The position numbers and the translations under genes are program-made. A stretch of DNA of 40,456 nt, taken from assembly GCA_030837085.1 (NCBI GenBank), contig JAUPLE010000650.1:1-40456 (forward strand). The letters are read 5' to 3'. Each line of letters starts with the position of its first letter. The stretch's first letter is position 1. The stretch comes from Acidobacteriota bacterium (GTDB lineage: Bacteria; Acidobacteriota; Aminicenantia; UBA2199). Below, piece after piece: positions 17,682 to 27,700 of the stretch. The notes beneath the pieces were generated by a model that was not told the origin of the DNA, did not search any database, and saw only the letters and a list, made by a program, of their open reading frames with translations.

Positions 17682-18413
17682 ATGAATATCATTAACATAG
17701 AAAATATAACGAGGCTCTACGAAGTGGGCGCCGAGGAAGTACGGGCATTAGACGGGGTTTCACTGGCCATCGGGAAAAATGAATACGTCGCCATCATGGG
17801 TCCCTCAGGCTCCGGGAAATCCACCCTGATGAACATCCTGGGCTGCCTTGATACACCCTCTTCAGGCACTTACCTCTTCAAAAACATCCAGGTCAGCGAC
17901 ATGACCGATAATCAATTAGCCGAAATACGGAACCGGGAAATCGGTTTCGTTTTCCAGACCTTTAATTTGCTGCCGCGCTCCGATTCCTTGCACAACGTTG
18001 AATTGCCGTTGATTTATGCAGGAATTCCCTCATCGCAGCGAAAAGAAATGGCAATGAATGCCCTGGTTAGCGTCGGCCTGGGAGACCGTGTCCATCACAA
18101 GCCCAACGAACTCTCGGGCGGACAGCGGCAGCGCGTGGCCATTGCCCGGGCCTTAGTCACCAATCCGGCCATCATCCTGGCGGATGAACCCACCGGCAAT
18201 CTCGACTCCAAAACCGGCGAAGATATTATGACCGTTTTCGCTGAGATCCACCGCCAGGGCAATACCATCATCCTGGTTACCCATGAAGAGTACATAGCCG
18301 AACACGCCAATCGAATTATCCGCCTGCGGGACGGAAAGATCGAAAAGGATGAGAAAAACTCCCACTCCCATCATGCCCCCCTGACAAAAGCCGCCGCCAT
18401 GACAGGATCATAA
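17682..18413 (+). CDS. ABC transporter ATP-binding protein (MacB/LolD-like)
   Basis: Walker [10 protein letters not shown], signature [15 protein letters not shown], Walker [18 protein letters not shown]-loop VTHEE. Confidence 0.95.
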   Translation: MNIINIENITRLYEVGAEEVRALDGVSLAIGKNEYVAIMGPSGSGKSTLMNILGCLDTPSSGTYLFKNIQVSDMTDNQLAEIRNREIGFVFQTFNLLPRSDSLHNVELPLIYAGIPSSQRKEMAMNALVSVGLGDRVHHKPNELSGGQRQRVAIARALVTNPAIILADEPTGNLDSKTGEDIMTVFAEIHRQGNTIILVTHEEYIAEHANRIIRLRDGKIEKDEKNSHSHHAPLTKAAAMTGS

Positions 18414-18436
18414 TTGATCCTGAAGGAGAAACGAAC

Positions 18437-19669
18437 TTGAATCGCTATTGGTTTGAATTAAAAGAAGGAGTGTTATTCTCACTCAAGGCCATCAAAGCCA
18501 ATAAAGCCCGCTCGATGCTGACCACACTGGGCATCGTTATCGGGATATGTTCGGTGGCGTTGATGGCAACCGCCATCAAGGGCATCGATCGCGCTTTCGA
18601 ACAGGGTATCAGCGCGCTGGGCGCCGATAACCTGTGGATCGATAAGTGGCCCTGGTTCACCGATGAAGAATGGTGGAAAATACGCAACCGGCGAAATTTA
18701 ACCATGGAAAATTACGAGAAATATAAATCCCTGGCCAAGAAACCCCTTGCCGTGGCCCCAACCTTATGGTCATCATGCAAAGTCCAGTACAATGGTCACT
18801 ATATCGAGGACACACTGGTGACCGGCTCCACCGCCGATTACGTGAAAACCACCAATTTCGATTTTGCCCAGGGTCGTTTTTACTCTGAAATAGAAGCAGA
18901 TGGGGCCCGGGATGTGGCCGTGGTAGGCAACGATATTGTCGAGAACCTGTTCAAACATATCAATCCACTGGATCAATATATCGAAGTCGATCGCATCAAA
19001 TTTAAAATCGTGGGCGTCTTGAAAAAACAGGGCAGCAACTTGCTCGGTGATTTCAATCCCGACAAGCAAGTCTACATACCTATCGGCGCTTCAATCAAAT
19101 ATTACACCGGCCATAGACGCAGTATTGCCATCGTGGTCCGGGCCAAAAGTACAGCCCAGGTCAAGGAAACAGCCGAAGAAGCCGAGGAAATGATGCGCCG
19201 CGCACGGGGACTTAAATACAATCAAGAGAATGATTTCTCCATCAACCAACAGGAAGGCTTGATGCGTAATTATAATCAAACCGTCGGCGTCATCAAATTG
19301 GTAGGCTTGTTTATTACCGGCTTGTCCCTTTTGGTGGGCGCCATCGGCATCATGAATATTATGTTTGTTTCAGTCAAAGAACGCACCAGGGAGATCGGCA
19401 TCCGTAAGGCCATCGGCGCTAAAAAACGGACCATTCTCAGCCAATTCCTGGCTGAGGCCGCCTTGATTTGTTTGATCGGCGGAATGATCGGTCTTACCCT
19501 GGCGATTGTCTTAAGTATGGGCATCAATAAATTTCTACCCACCAGTGTCCAAATGGATACGGTTTTTTTGGCCATTACCATTTCCATACTAACCGGTATT
19601 ATATCGGGGTTTGTCCCGGCTTATACAGCAGCCAAAATGGACCCCGTCGATGCATTGAGGTACGAGTAA
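18437..19669 (+). CDS. MacB/FtsX-family ABC transporter permease
   Basis: TTG start with upstream GGAGAA; KARSMLTTLGIVIGI, GAIGIMNIMFVSVKERTREIGIRKAIGAKKR, C-terminal AAKMDPVDALRYE. Confidence 0.93.
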   Translation: MNRYWFELKEGVLFSLKAIKANKARSMLTTLGIVIGICSVALMATAIKGIDRAFEQGISALGADNLWIDKWPWFTDEEWWKIRNRRNLTMENYEKYKSLAKKPLAVAPTLWSSCKVQYNGHYIEDTLVTGSTADYVKTTNFDFAQGRFYSEIEADGARDVAVVGNDIVENLFKHINPLDQYIEVDRIKFKIVGVLKKQGSNLLGDFNPDKQVYIPIGASIKYYTGHRRSIAIVVRAKSTAQVKETAEEAEEMMRRARGLKYNQENDFSINQQEGLMRNYNQTVGVIKLVGLFITGLSLLVGAIGIMNIMFVSVKERTREIGIRKAIGAKKRTILSQFLAEAALICLIGGMIGLTLAIVLSMGINKFLPTSVQMDTVFLAITISILTGIISGFVPAYTAAKMDPVDALRYE

Positions 19670-20895
19670 TGAAAATCGGGGAAACAGTCCAGGTCGCTTT
19701 TGGTTCGCTGAGAACCAATAAATTGCGTTCAGCGCTAACCGTTTTAGGTATCGTCATCGGCATTTTTTCTATCATTTCCATAAGCACCGTCATTTCCATG
19801 ATGCAAAATTCCATCGAACAAGGTTTATCCGAGCTGGGTAAGTACACGTTTCAAATCCAGAAATTCCCGGCAATGCAGATGGGAAGGATGAGCGATAAAA
19901 TATGGCACCGGAAAAAAATTACCATCGACGAATATTACCGTTTGCGCGACTTGCTTACCGAAGCCAAATATGTCGGGGCTGAGCAATGGCGGTTCGGCTG
20001 CCGAGTGAAGTCTCAATGGGAGGCTACCAATCCCAATATTCAAGCGGCCGGCGTCACACCCGAAGCACTATTAACCAACCAGTTGACGGTAGAATCCGGC
20101 CGGGCCGTCACTCAAAATGATCTCGATTACAATCACCGCGTTTGCATTTTGGGGACCGACCTGGTTAAGAAATTGTTCAAATCCGTTGATCCCATCGACC
20201 AGGAAATCCAGGTGAATAACCTGCGATTGAAGGTCATCGGGGTGTTTGAAGCGCGGGGCCAGATTTTTGGACAGAGTCGAGATAATTTTTTAGTGATGCC
20301 GCTGACGGTTTTCCAAAATGAATACGGCAAGTATGCCAGGAGCATTAATATTACCGTCATGGCCTATGGACCGCAAAGTTACAATGCTACCATCGACGCA
20401 GCCACCGGTCTCTTTCGGACCATCCGCAAAGTACCTCCCGGGGAAGAGAATGATTTTGAAATATATTCCAATGACTCCTTGATCATGCAGATGAATGCCA
20501 TCACAAAATATGTCAAATGGGGTTCCATCATGGTAGCCCTGATTGCCCTGTTGGCCGCAGGCGTCGGCATTATGAATATCATGCTGGTTTCAGTAACGGA
20601 GCGAACACGTGAAATCGGTATTCGTAAAGCCCTGGGCGCCAAAAAGCGGAATATACTCGTCCAGTTCTTGATCGAGGCCATCGCATTGAGTCAATTTGGG
20701 GGCGTAATCGGTATTATCCTGGGTTTAATGGCCGGTAACATGGCCGGATCGCTGTTGAAAGCGCCGCCGGCTTTCCCGTTGGATTGGATTATCACCGGTA
20801 TCGCGTTATGTGTCCTGGTGGGAATCGGCTTTGGCACATACCCAGCTTATAAAGCCGCCTCACTGGACCCCATCGAAGCGTTGCGCTACGAATAA
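19669..20895 (+). CDS. MacB/FtsX-family ABC transporter permease (second)
   Basis: ATG overlaps the upstream stop (TAATG); LRSALTVLGIVIGIFS, GIMNIMLVSVTERTREIGIRKALGAKKR, AASLDPIEALRYE. Confidence 0.93.
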   Translation: MKIGETVQVAFGSLRTNKLRSALTVLGIVIGIFSIISISTVISMMQNSIEQGLSELGKYTFQIQKFPAMQMGRMSDKIWHRKKITIDEYYRLRDLLTEAKYVGAEQWRFGCRVKSQWEATNPNIQAAGVTPEALLTNQLTVESGRAVTQNDLDYNHRVCILGTDLVKKLFKSVDPIDQEIQVNNLRLKVIGVFEARGQIFGQSRDNFLVMPLTVFQNEYGKYARSINITVMAYGPQSYNATIDAATGLFRTIRKVPPGEENDFEIYSNDSLIMQMNAITKYVKWGSIMVALIALLAAGVGIMNIMLVSVTERTREIGIRKALGAKKRNILVQFLIEAIALSQFGGVIGIILGLMAGNMAGSLLKAPPAFPLDWIITGIALCVLVGIGFGTYPAYKAASLDPIEALRYE

Positions 20896-20925
20896 AACCA
20901 GCGGCCGTAAAACGTAAAAATCACA

Positions 20926-20954
20926 TTGCATAACCATGCATTTTATGTTAAACT
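20926..20954 (+). promoter_or_regulatory. Candidate sigma70-like promoter (TTGCAT-N17-TAAACT)
   Basis: Correct spacing, about 40 nt before ATG 20996; weak -10. Confidence 0.35.
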
Positions 20955-20995
20955 TTACTTTTAAATTTCAATTTATAACAAAATAGGAGAAAAAC

Positions 20996-22987
20996 ATGCT
21001 GCTATGGATTGAAACAATCATATTTACGGCCCTTTTGATCCTAACCATTTATGGATTCTTCAGCCCCCTTTACCTCAGGTATAAGCTGCTAAAACTGGGC
21101 AAATCCGAAACCCGCTTCGACACCCCCGCTAAACGAATCAAAGACGCCGTCGTTTCCTTCTTTTTTCTCAACTGCACATTGAAAAAAGAAAGAGTATTTA
21201 CAGGTATCATGCATTTCTTTTTCCTCTACGGCTCATTGACCTTTGATACCGTCAGCATCAACCATGTATTGGAAGGATATAAAGCCGGTTTCCACCTTCT
21301 CGGCCACGGCGGGGCCCGGATGATCTACAGCGCCTGGGCGGATGTCTTCGGCATCATGGTCCTGGTGGGTGTGCTCTATTTTGTCATCCGCCGTTATATC
21401 CTCAAACCCAAATCCTATACCTACCCCTCCAGGGAATCCGTTTTTATCTATTTGCTCCTGGTAACCGTGACCCTGACCTTTTTCCTCTACGAAGGCGCAG
21501 TAATCGCCCACAACCCGGCGGAAACTTATGCAGCCTTTGCCGGGAAAGAAGTGGCTGTCTGGATGCAGGCCGTCGCCCCGATGAATATGACTGCGGTTAA
21601 AATCCTCTGGTGGATTCATATCTTGAACGTATTTGCTTTCGTATTGTACGTGCCCCGTTCCAAATACCTTCACATGATCGCCGGTCCCATCAATATCGCT
21701 TTTCAGGATTATAACCCCGGCAGTACTATCAAAACCCTGAACCTGGAAGACGAAAACGCACAAGGTTTCGGCGTAGTAAAAGCTGCAGATCTCACCTGGA
21801 AAGATTTATTGGACGGTTTTGCCTGCATCGACTGCGGCCGCTGCGACGATTACTGCCCGGCCAACCGTAGCGAGAAACCCCTTTCACCGAAAAAACTGAT
21901 CCTCAAACTTAAAGAAGAAATGTTAAAAGAAGGCCGCGCAGTCCTTAAATCCAACCAACAAAAAGAATTCGAACCCCTAATGGGCCGCATCTACTCCGAA
22001 GACGAAATCTGGACCTGCACAAGCTGCGGCGCTTGCATGCATGTCTGTCCCGTGAAAAACGAACACCTGTCCAAAATTTTCGGCTTGCGGCAGAGCTTGG
22101 TCTTGATGGAAGCCAAATTCCCCGAAGAACTCGGTACATTTTTTAAAGGCATGGAAACCAACAGCAACCCGTGGGGGTTCGGTTCATCCACCCGCGCCGA
22201 GTGGGCCGAAGGCCTGGAAGTGAAAACATTAGCCAACAACCCCGATGTCGATATCCTCTACTGGGTCGGCTGCGCCGGTTCTTTTGACGAAAAAGGCAAA
22301 AAAGTTTCCACCGCCATGGTGAAGATACTCAAAGAAGCCGGTGTAAATTTCGGTATCCTGGGACGGGAAGAGAACTGCTGCGGCGACCAGGTGCGCCGGT
22401 TGGGCAATGAATACCTCTTCCAAACAATGGCCCAGGCAAATATCGAGACCCTTAAGAAATATAACGTCAAAAAAATCCTGGTGACCTGCCCCCACGGCTA
22501 CAATACATTTAAGAATGAGTACCCCAAATTAGCCCGGGCCGCCGGCACCAACGATTGGAATGTCGAAGTAATACACCATTCCGAGTTTATCGCCGACTTA
22601 CTCCGACAAGGAAAATTGAAATTCAAACAAGAAATAAAATCCTCCGTTACCTATCATGATCCATGTTACCTGGGACGGCATAACAATATATTTAAGGCCC
22701 CGAGAACCCTATTATCCGAGACCGGCGCAAAGATGTTGGAGATGAAGAACCATTCTAACCACAGCTTTTGCTGCGGCGCCGGCGGCGGTCTCATGTGGAC
22801 CGAGGAAAAACTGGGGAAAAAGGCTTACCAGTTGAGAACCGATGAAGCCCTGGAAACAGGCACCCAATTGATTTCCGTGGCGTGTCCTTTTTGTATGACC
22901 ATGCTGGATGACGGAGTCAAAGACAAAGGCAAAGAAGAAACCGTACGCGTGAAAGATATCGCCGAAATCGTAGCGGGATGCTTATAA
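20996..22987 (+). CDS. Membrane-bound Fe-S oxidoreductase: NarI-like membrane domain, two 4Fe-4S motifs, two CCG (HdrD/GlcF-like) domains; candidate ETF:menaquinone oxidoreductase-type protein
   Basis: Multiple N-terminal TM helices; CIDCGRCDDYCP and CTSCGACMHVCP; CCG regions GREENCCGDQVRR and YHDPCYLGRHN...SFCCGAGGGLMW. Confidence 0.85.
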   Translation: MLLWIETIIFTALLILTIYGFFSPLYLRYKLLKLGKSETRFDTPAKRIKDAVVSFFFLNCTLKKERVFTGIMHFFFLYGSLTFDTVSINHVLEGYKAGFHLLGHGGARMIYSAWADVFGIMVLVGVLYFVIRRYILKPKSYTYPSRESVFIYLLLVTVTLTFFLYEGAVIAHNPAETYAAFAGKEVAVWMQAVAPMNMTAVKILWWIHILNVFAFVLYVPRSKYLHMIAGPINIAFQDYNPGSTIKTLNLEDENAQGFGVVKAADLTWKDLLDGFACIDCGRCDDYCPANRSEKPLSPKKLILKLKEEMLKEGRAVLKSNQQKEFEPLMGRIYSEDEIWTCTSCGACMHVCPVKNEHLSKIFGLRQSLVLMEAKFPEELGTFFKGMETNSNPWGFGSSTRAEWAEGLEVKTLANNPDVDILYWVGCAGSFDEKGKKVSTAMVKILKEAGVNFGILGREENCCGDQVRRLGNEYLFQTMAQANIETLKKYNVKKILVTCPHGYNTFKNEYPKLARAAGTNDWNVEVIHHSEFIADLLRQGKLKFKQEIKSSVTYHDPCYLGRHNNIFKAPRTLLSETGAKMLEMKNHSNHSFCCGAGGGLMWTEEKLGKKAYQLRTDEALETGTQLISVACPFCMTMLDDGVKDKGKEETVRVKDIAEIVAGCL

Positions 22988-23051
22988 ATACCCAGGAACC
23001 CATTTGAAAAAGGGTTACTGGACCTCCCAAAACATTTGATAGGGCCCCCTC

Positions 23052-23080
23052 TTACAATAAAAGTTTTTTTATGGTATAGT
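23052..23080 (+). promoter_or_regulatory. Sigma70-like promoter (TTACAA-N17-TATAGT)
   Basis: 17-nt spacer, with an overlapping downstream TATACT; about 37 nt before ATG 23118. Confidence 0.5.
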
Positions 23081-23117
23081 TATACTCTTCAAATATTTTA
23101 TTATCGGAGGTCAAACA

Positions 23118-24704
23118 ATGTTGCTTCACCAGGAATTTATTAAAAGAGCAAAAAAAAACGGGAAAAAACTTGCTATTATCGATCGTACAACGGAAAAGCG
23201 GATTACCTATTCCAAGGCTTTAATTGCGTCGATAATATTGGCAAACAAATTCAAAGCCTATAAGGATGGCTTTATCGGGGTCATGATTCCCAATTCCGCG
23301 GGATCCATGCTCAGCATCCTGGGCATTGTAATGGCCGGTAAAGTTCCCGTGATGATCAATTATTCCACCGGCGCAGCTTCCAATTGCGAATATGCCCAGA
23401 ATAAATGCGGTTTTAAAACCATTATCACGTCGCGGGCATTGCTGGAAAAAATCGGCTGCCGCCTGGTCCCGGGCATGGTTTTTATCGAAGACATCATGGA
23501 AAAAGTCACTGTCAAAGACAAACTCCAGGCCGCTTTAAAATCCAAATTACCCACCAATATGCTAATGAAAACCGTTCACCAGGGCGACCCGGACGACAAC
23601 GTCGTGATCCTTTTCACCAGCGGCAGTGAAAAAGATCCCAAAGCCGTACAGTTGACCCACAAGAACCTGATCTCCAATATTAATGATGTTTACCAGGTGC
23701 TGGAGATCATGGATAACGATATCATGCTGTCCAATTTGCCCCTGTTCCACGTGTTCGGTCATAATGTGAATTTCTGGCTTCCCATGATGCGGGGTATTAC
23801 GGCCGTTTCTTATGCCAACCCGCTGGAATACCAGAAAGTAGTGGATATTGTCAGAGAAGAAAAAGTAACGCTGATGGTCGGTACACCCATATTTTTCATG
23901 GGGTACTTAAGGAAATCCAGGCGGGGCGATTTCGATTCGATCCGGCTCTCTGTTACAGGCGCGGATAAAACCCCTGACTGGCTGCGGGAAGAGTTCATGA
24001 AAAAGCATGGCCTGACTGTCTATGAAGGGTACGGCTGTACGGAAACAAGCCCGGTGATCTCCTTGAATATGGGCAAAAACAACCGGCCCGGGAGTATCGG
24101 CAAGCCCTTCCCCAGTGTAAAGGTAAAAATCGCGGATATTAATTCCGGTGAAACACTGCCCGCCGGCCAGGAAGGCAAAATCCTGGTTAAGGGCGACCTG
24201 GTAATGAAAGGTTATTTCGATGACCTCGAAGAAACATCCTTGAGGATAAAGGACGGCTGGTACGATACCGGCGATATGGGAATGTTCGACGAGGACGGCT
24301 TTTTGTGGCACCGGGGCCGATTGAAACGATTTGTTAAAATCGGCGGTGAAATGGTTTCGCTGGTTAAAGTAGAGAGCGTACTGACGGAGATTCTACCGAC
24401 AGATGTAGACTGCTGCGTGGTGGAGGTTCCCGATTTCTTGAAGGGCGCAAAGATTGTAGCCACAGTGACGCAAGCCATCGATGAAAAGAGAACTCTGACT
24501 GATATGGCCAAACGGTTGTCCCCAATTGAAATACCCAAACAATTCCTGGTGATCCCGGAACTCCCCAAAATGGGCAGTGGAAAAGTGGATTTTCGTTCGG
24601 TCACGGAAATGGTAAAAGCGAAATTGTCCAACGATAGCGATATGGCCGAACAAACTGCTAAAGGAAAACACAAAAATAAAGCGGATAAGAAGTCGAAAAT
24701 ATAA
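23118..24704 (+). CDS. AMP-binding acyl-CoA/acyl-ACP synthetase-like protein
   Basis: LFTSGSEKDPKAVQLTHKN, YGCTETSPVI, WYDTGDMGMFDEDGFLWHRGRLKRFVKIGGEMV, PKMGSGKVDFR; resembles the acyl-ACP synthetase half of Aas; no T domain. Confidence 0.85.
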   Translation: MLLHQEFIKRAKKNGKKLAIIDRTTEKRITYSKALIASIILANKFKAYKDGFIGVMIPNSAGSMLSILGIVMAGKVPVMINYSTGAASNCEYAQNKCGFKTIITSRALLEKIGCRLVPGMVFIEDIMEKVTVKDKLQAALKSKLPTNMLMKTVHQGDPDDNVVILFTSGSEKDPKAVQLTHKNLISNINDVYQVLEIMDNDIMLSNLPLFHVFGHNVNFWLPMMRGITAVSYANPLEYQKVVDIVREEKVTLMVGTPIFFMGYLRKSRRGDFDSIRLSVTGADKTPDWLREEFMKKHGLTVYEGYGCTETSPVISLNMGKNNRPGSIGKPFPSVKVKIADINSGETLPAGQEGKILVKGDLVMKGYFDDLEETSLRIKDGWYDTGDMGMFDEDGFLWHRGRLKRFVKIGGEMVSLVKVESVLTEILPTDVDCCVVEVPDFLKGAKIVATVTQAIDEKRTLTDMAKRLSPIEIPKQFLVIPELPKMGSGKVDFRSVTEMVKAKLSNDSDMAEQTAKGKHKNKADKKSKI

Positions 24705-24742
24705 TAACACCCTGGGGTGCCAGGCAAATTAGCACGAAACTA

Positions 24743-27700
24743 TTATGCTTCCTTTCGGTTTTTGGATTCAATTTGATTTAATATTTTCCTGACCACTTGC
24801 GCATTTTCTACTATATGATCGGGATTAAACATCTCATTATGTTTTCCAAGCCCATTGTAAATTAATACTGGTTTAGAGGTAAATTCATCCCAACAGTGAA
24901 AGCTAATAAATTCACTTTCCCGGGCTTCCTCAGAAGACAATAGATGTACATTGGCGTTAATACACTCGATGACTTTTTTATTCTTTGTATAACTAAAATA
25001 GCTATCGATCTTTTTAAGCACTTTTTCTTTAAGATATTCCATACCGATTTTCCCCAGGAATTCAACTATCTCCATCATAAAATTTTGCTTAACATCATCA
25101 AGATCAAGACTTTCAAATAAAAAGCTATCGATTAAAATAATATCCGATACTTCCCGTCCACACTCTTCCAGGACCCTGGTTACATCAAATATTAACTTAC
25201 CAGCCGCCGACCACCCCAAAAAGATGTAAGGCCCTGTTGGTTGCTGATTTAACATAATATTCATATAGTTGATTAACCTATTCTCATTTTCAATAAAATT
25301 AAATGAACAAAAGGAGTAATCATTAATCACATTTGCAAGACGCTGGTATGCCAATCCAAATGCACTTGCAGGCGGAAAGGTAAACAATTTTTTTTGGTTA
25401 TCACCATTGAAAAATACCATTGGTTCATCGATGTATTTCTTTGACTTTATGCAAATTGCAATTTCTTGTATCGTGGGATTCTGATAAATATGAGTAATCG
25501 GCATTTCAATCCCAAATTCATTAAATATCATGGACAACAGTTTGATTAAACCAATTGAGTATCCACCCAATTGAAAAAAATTATGCCTGACGCTAATTTT
25601 TTCTTTTTCCAGTCCCAGGATATCCATCCATATACGCGTTAATTTTTCTTCGATTTCATCCCTTGGGGCCATATATTCGCCGCTAAAGATATCCCCTGTT
25701 TCAGGTACCGGTAGTGCCTTCCTGTCTATTTTTCCATTGGGAGTTAAAGGCATTTTCTCCAATTGTACAAAATGCAAAGGTATCATATAATCGGGCAAAT
25801 ACTGTGCTAGAAAAGCCCTTAATTCCGGTAAGGGGATTTTTTCAACGGCTATTAAATAGGCACATAGGTATTTTTCTTTTCCTCTATCTTCCCGGTATAG
25901 TACGATTGCTTCCATAATATCTTTATGGCTGAGCAACCGGCATTCGATTTCTCCTAATTCAATACGGAACCCTCTTATTTTTATCTGGCGGTCGATACGG
26001 CCAAGATACTCGATATTTCCGTCAGGAAGCCATCGGGCTAAATCGCCGGTTTTGTGGAAAATATAAGTTCTATTGGACCTATATGGCCTAATAAATCTCT
26101 CGGCGGTTAATTCCGGGCTATTTAGATACCCCCTGGCTAAACCGATTCCGCTAATACATAATTCACCAGGTATTCCTATTGGTTGTAATTGCAAAAACCG
26201 ATTGATGATATAAAGTTGAATATTATCGATGGGTTTACCGATCGGGATATTCACCGGGACGTCTCTAGCCGGGCAATTAAAGTAAGATACATCGACTGTG
26301 GCTTCTGTGGGGCCATACAGGTTTATCAATCCAGTCCCGTTGCTTTGATTCAATACTCGGTTGAAATCTTCCACTTGCCGTGAATTTAAAGCCTCCCCGC
26401 TGGCGAACACCTTTTTCAAGCCTGAAAGTTTAGAAGACACGGAATTTGTTTCAACATAGTCCAGGAAAGCGCTTAACATTGGCGGTACAAAATGCATGAC
26501 CGTAACGCCAAAACGTTCTACTGCTCCAATAATGCGTTGCGGATTTTTTTCCCCCCCGGATTCCAAGAGGTAAAGAGATGCTCCCTCAAAACTCCACCAG
26601 AAAATTTCCCATACTGAAACATCAAACATAAAGGAGGTCTTTTGAATCAAGACATCCTTTCCCGATATAGGGTAATTCTCCTGCATCCAATGTAAACGGT
26701 TCACTACAGAGCGGTGTTCGATCAATACACCTTTGGGCCGACCGGTTGACCCGGAGGTGTAGATGATATAAGCGAGATTTGAGGAGTTTAGAAGGTAAGA
26801 GGGTAAGAAGGTAAGAGGGTAAGAAGATTTGGGGATTTCTTCTAGAAGAATTTTCTCACCTTCTTTATCTTTGGAGGTAACCAACAAGTTGGCTCCGCTA
26901 TCTTTTAGCATAAAATCGATTCTATCTTGTGGGAGTTCAGGATCGATGGGCAAATAGACTCCACCCGATTTCAATATTCCTAAAATTCCCACAATCATAG
27001 AGACGGTTCGCTCGATCGAAATTCCTACTATGGTATTGGACCAAAATCCTTCTTCATTTAATTCATGCGCCAATCTATTGGCATTTGCATTCAATTCGTG
27101 GTAAGTTACCTGATGTTGGCCAGAGGTTGGGCAACCATGGGAAGCTTCCGCTACGAGGGCAATCCGATCCGGTACTCTTACGACTTGCTCCTCGAACAAT
27201 AGATGAATGGTTTTATCGCTGGGGTAATCGGCTTCAGTATCATTAAAAAACAATAATATCCTCTTTTTTTCCTCATCGGGTAACATCTCTATTTCCGATA
27301 ACAGCAGATCTCTTTCCCTATCCCCCAGGAAACCGGATATTATTTTTTTAAAATATTCGCTGAATCTTTCAATGGTGGATTTTCTAAACAATTGGGTGCT
27401 GTATTCCATGACAAATAAGAGGTTATTTTCCAATTCAGCACCTATCAAAGTCAAATCAAATTTAGCTATCTTGTTTTCGAATTGATAAGGCGATAATTTC
27501 ATCCCCTGGTTCTCATTTCCTGCAGCATCGAGATTCTGAAGCACCAACATAGAGTCAAACAATGGATTTCGGCTCACATCCCTGTTGAAGACAACTTTCT
27601 CTACCAGGTTATCATATTGGTATTCCTGGTTCTCAAATGCTCTTAAGGTTTTTTCTTTAACTTCCCGGAGAAACTCTTTAAATGTTTTTTCGCCCGCGGG

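Noticed and set aside
21233-21763. 176-aa minus-strand ORF opposite the Fe-S oxidoreductase
   Set aside because: Antisense shadow ORF; no motif or RBS support.
24212-24727. 171-aa minus-strand ORF opposite the acyl synthetase
   Set aside because: Antisense shadow ORF within a well-supported AMP-ligase gene.
24705-24742. caccctggggtg palindrome as a bidirectional terminator between the convergent genes
   Set aside because: Short imperfect palindrome without a following T-tract; not enough to call a terminator.
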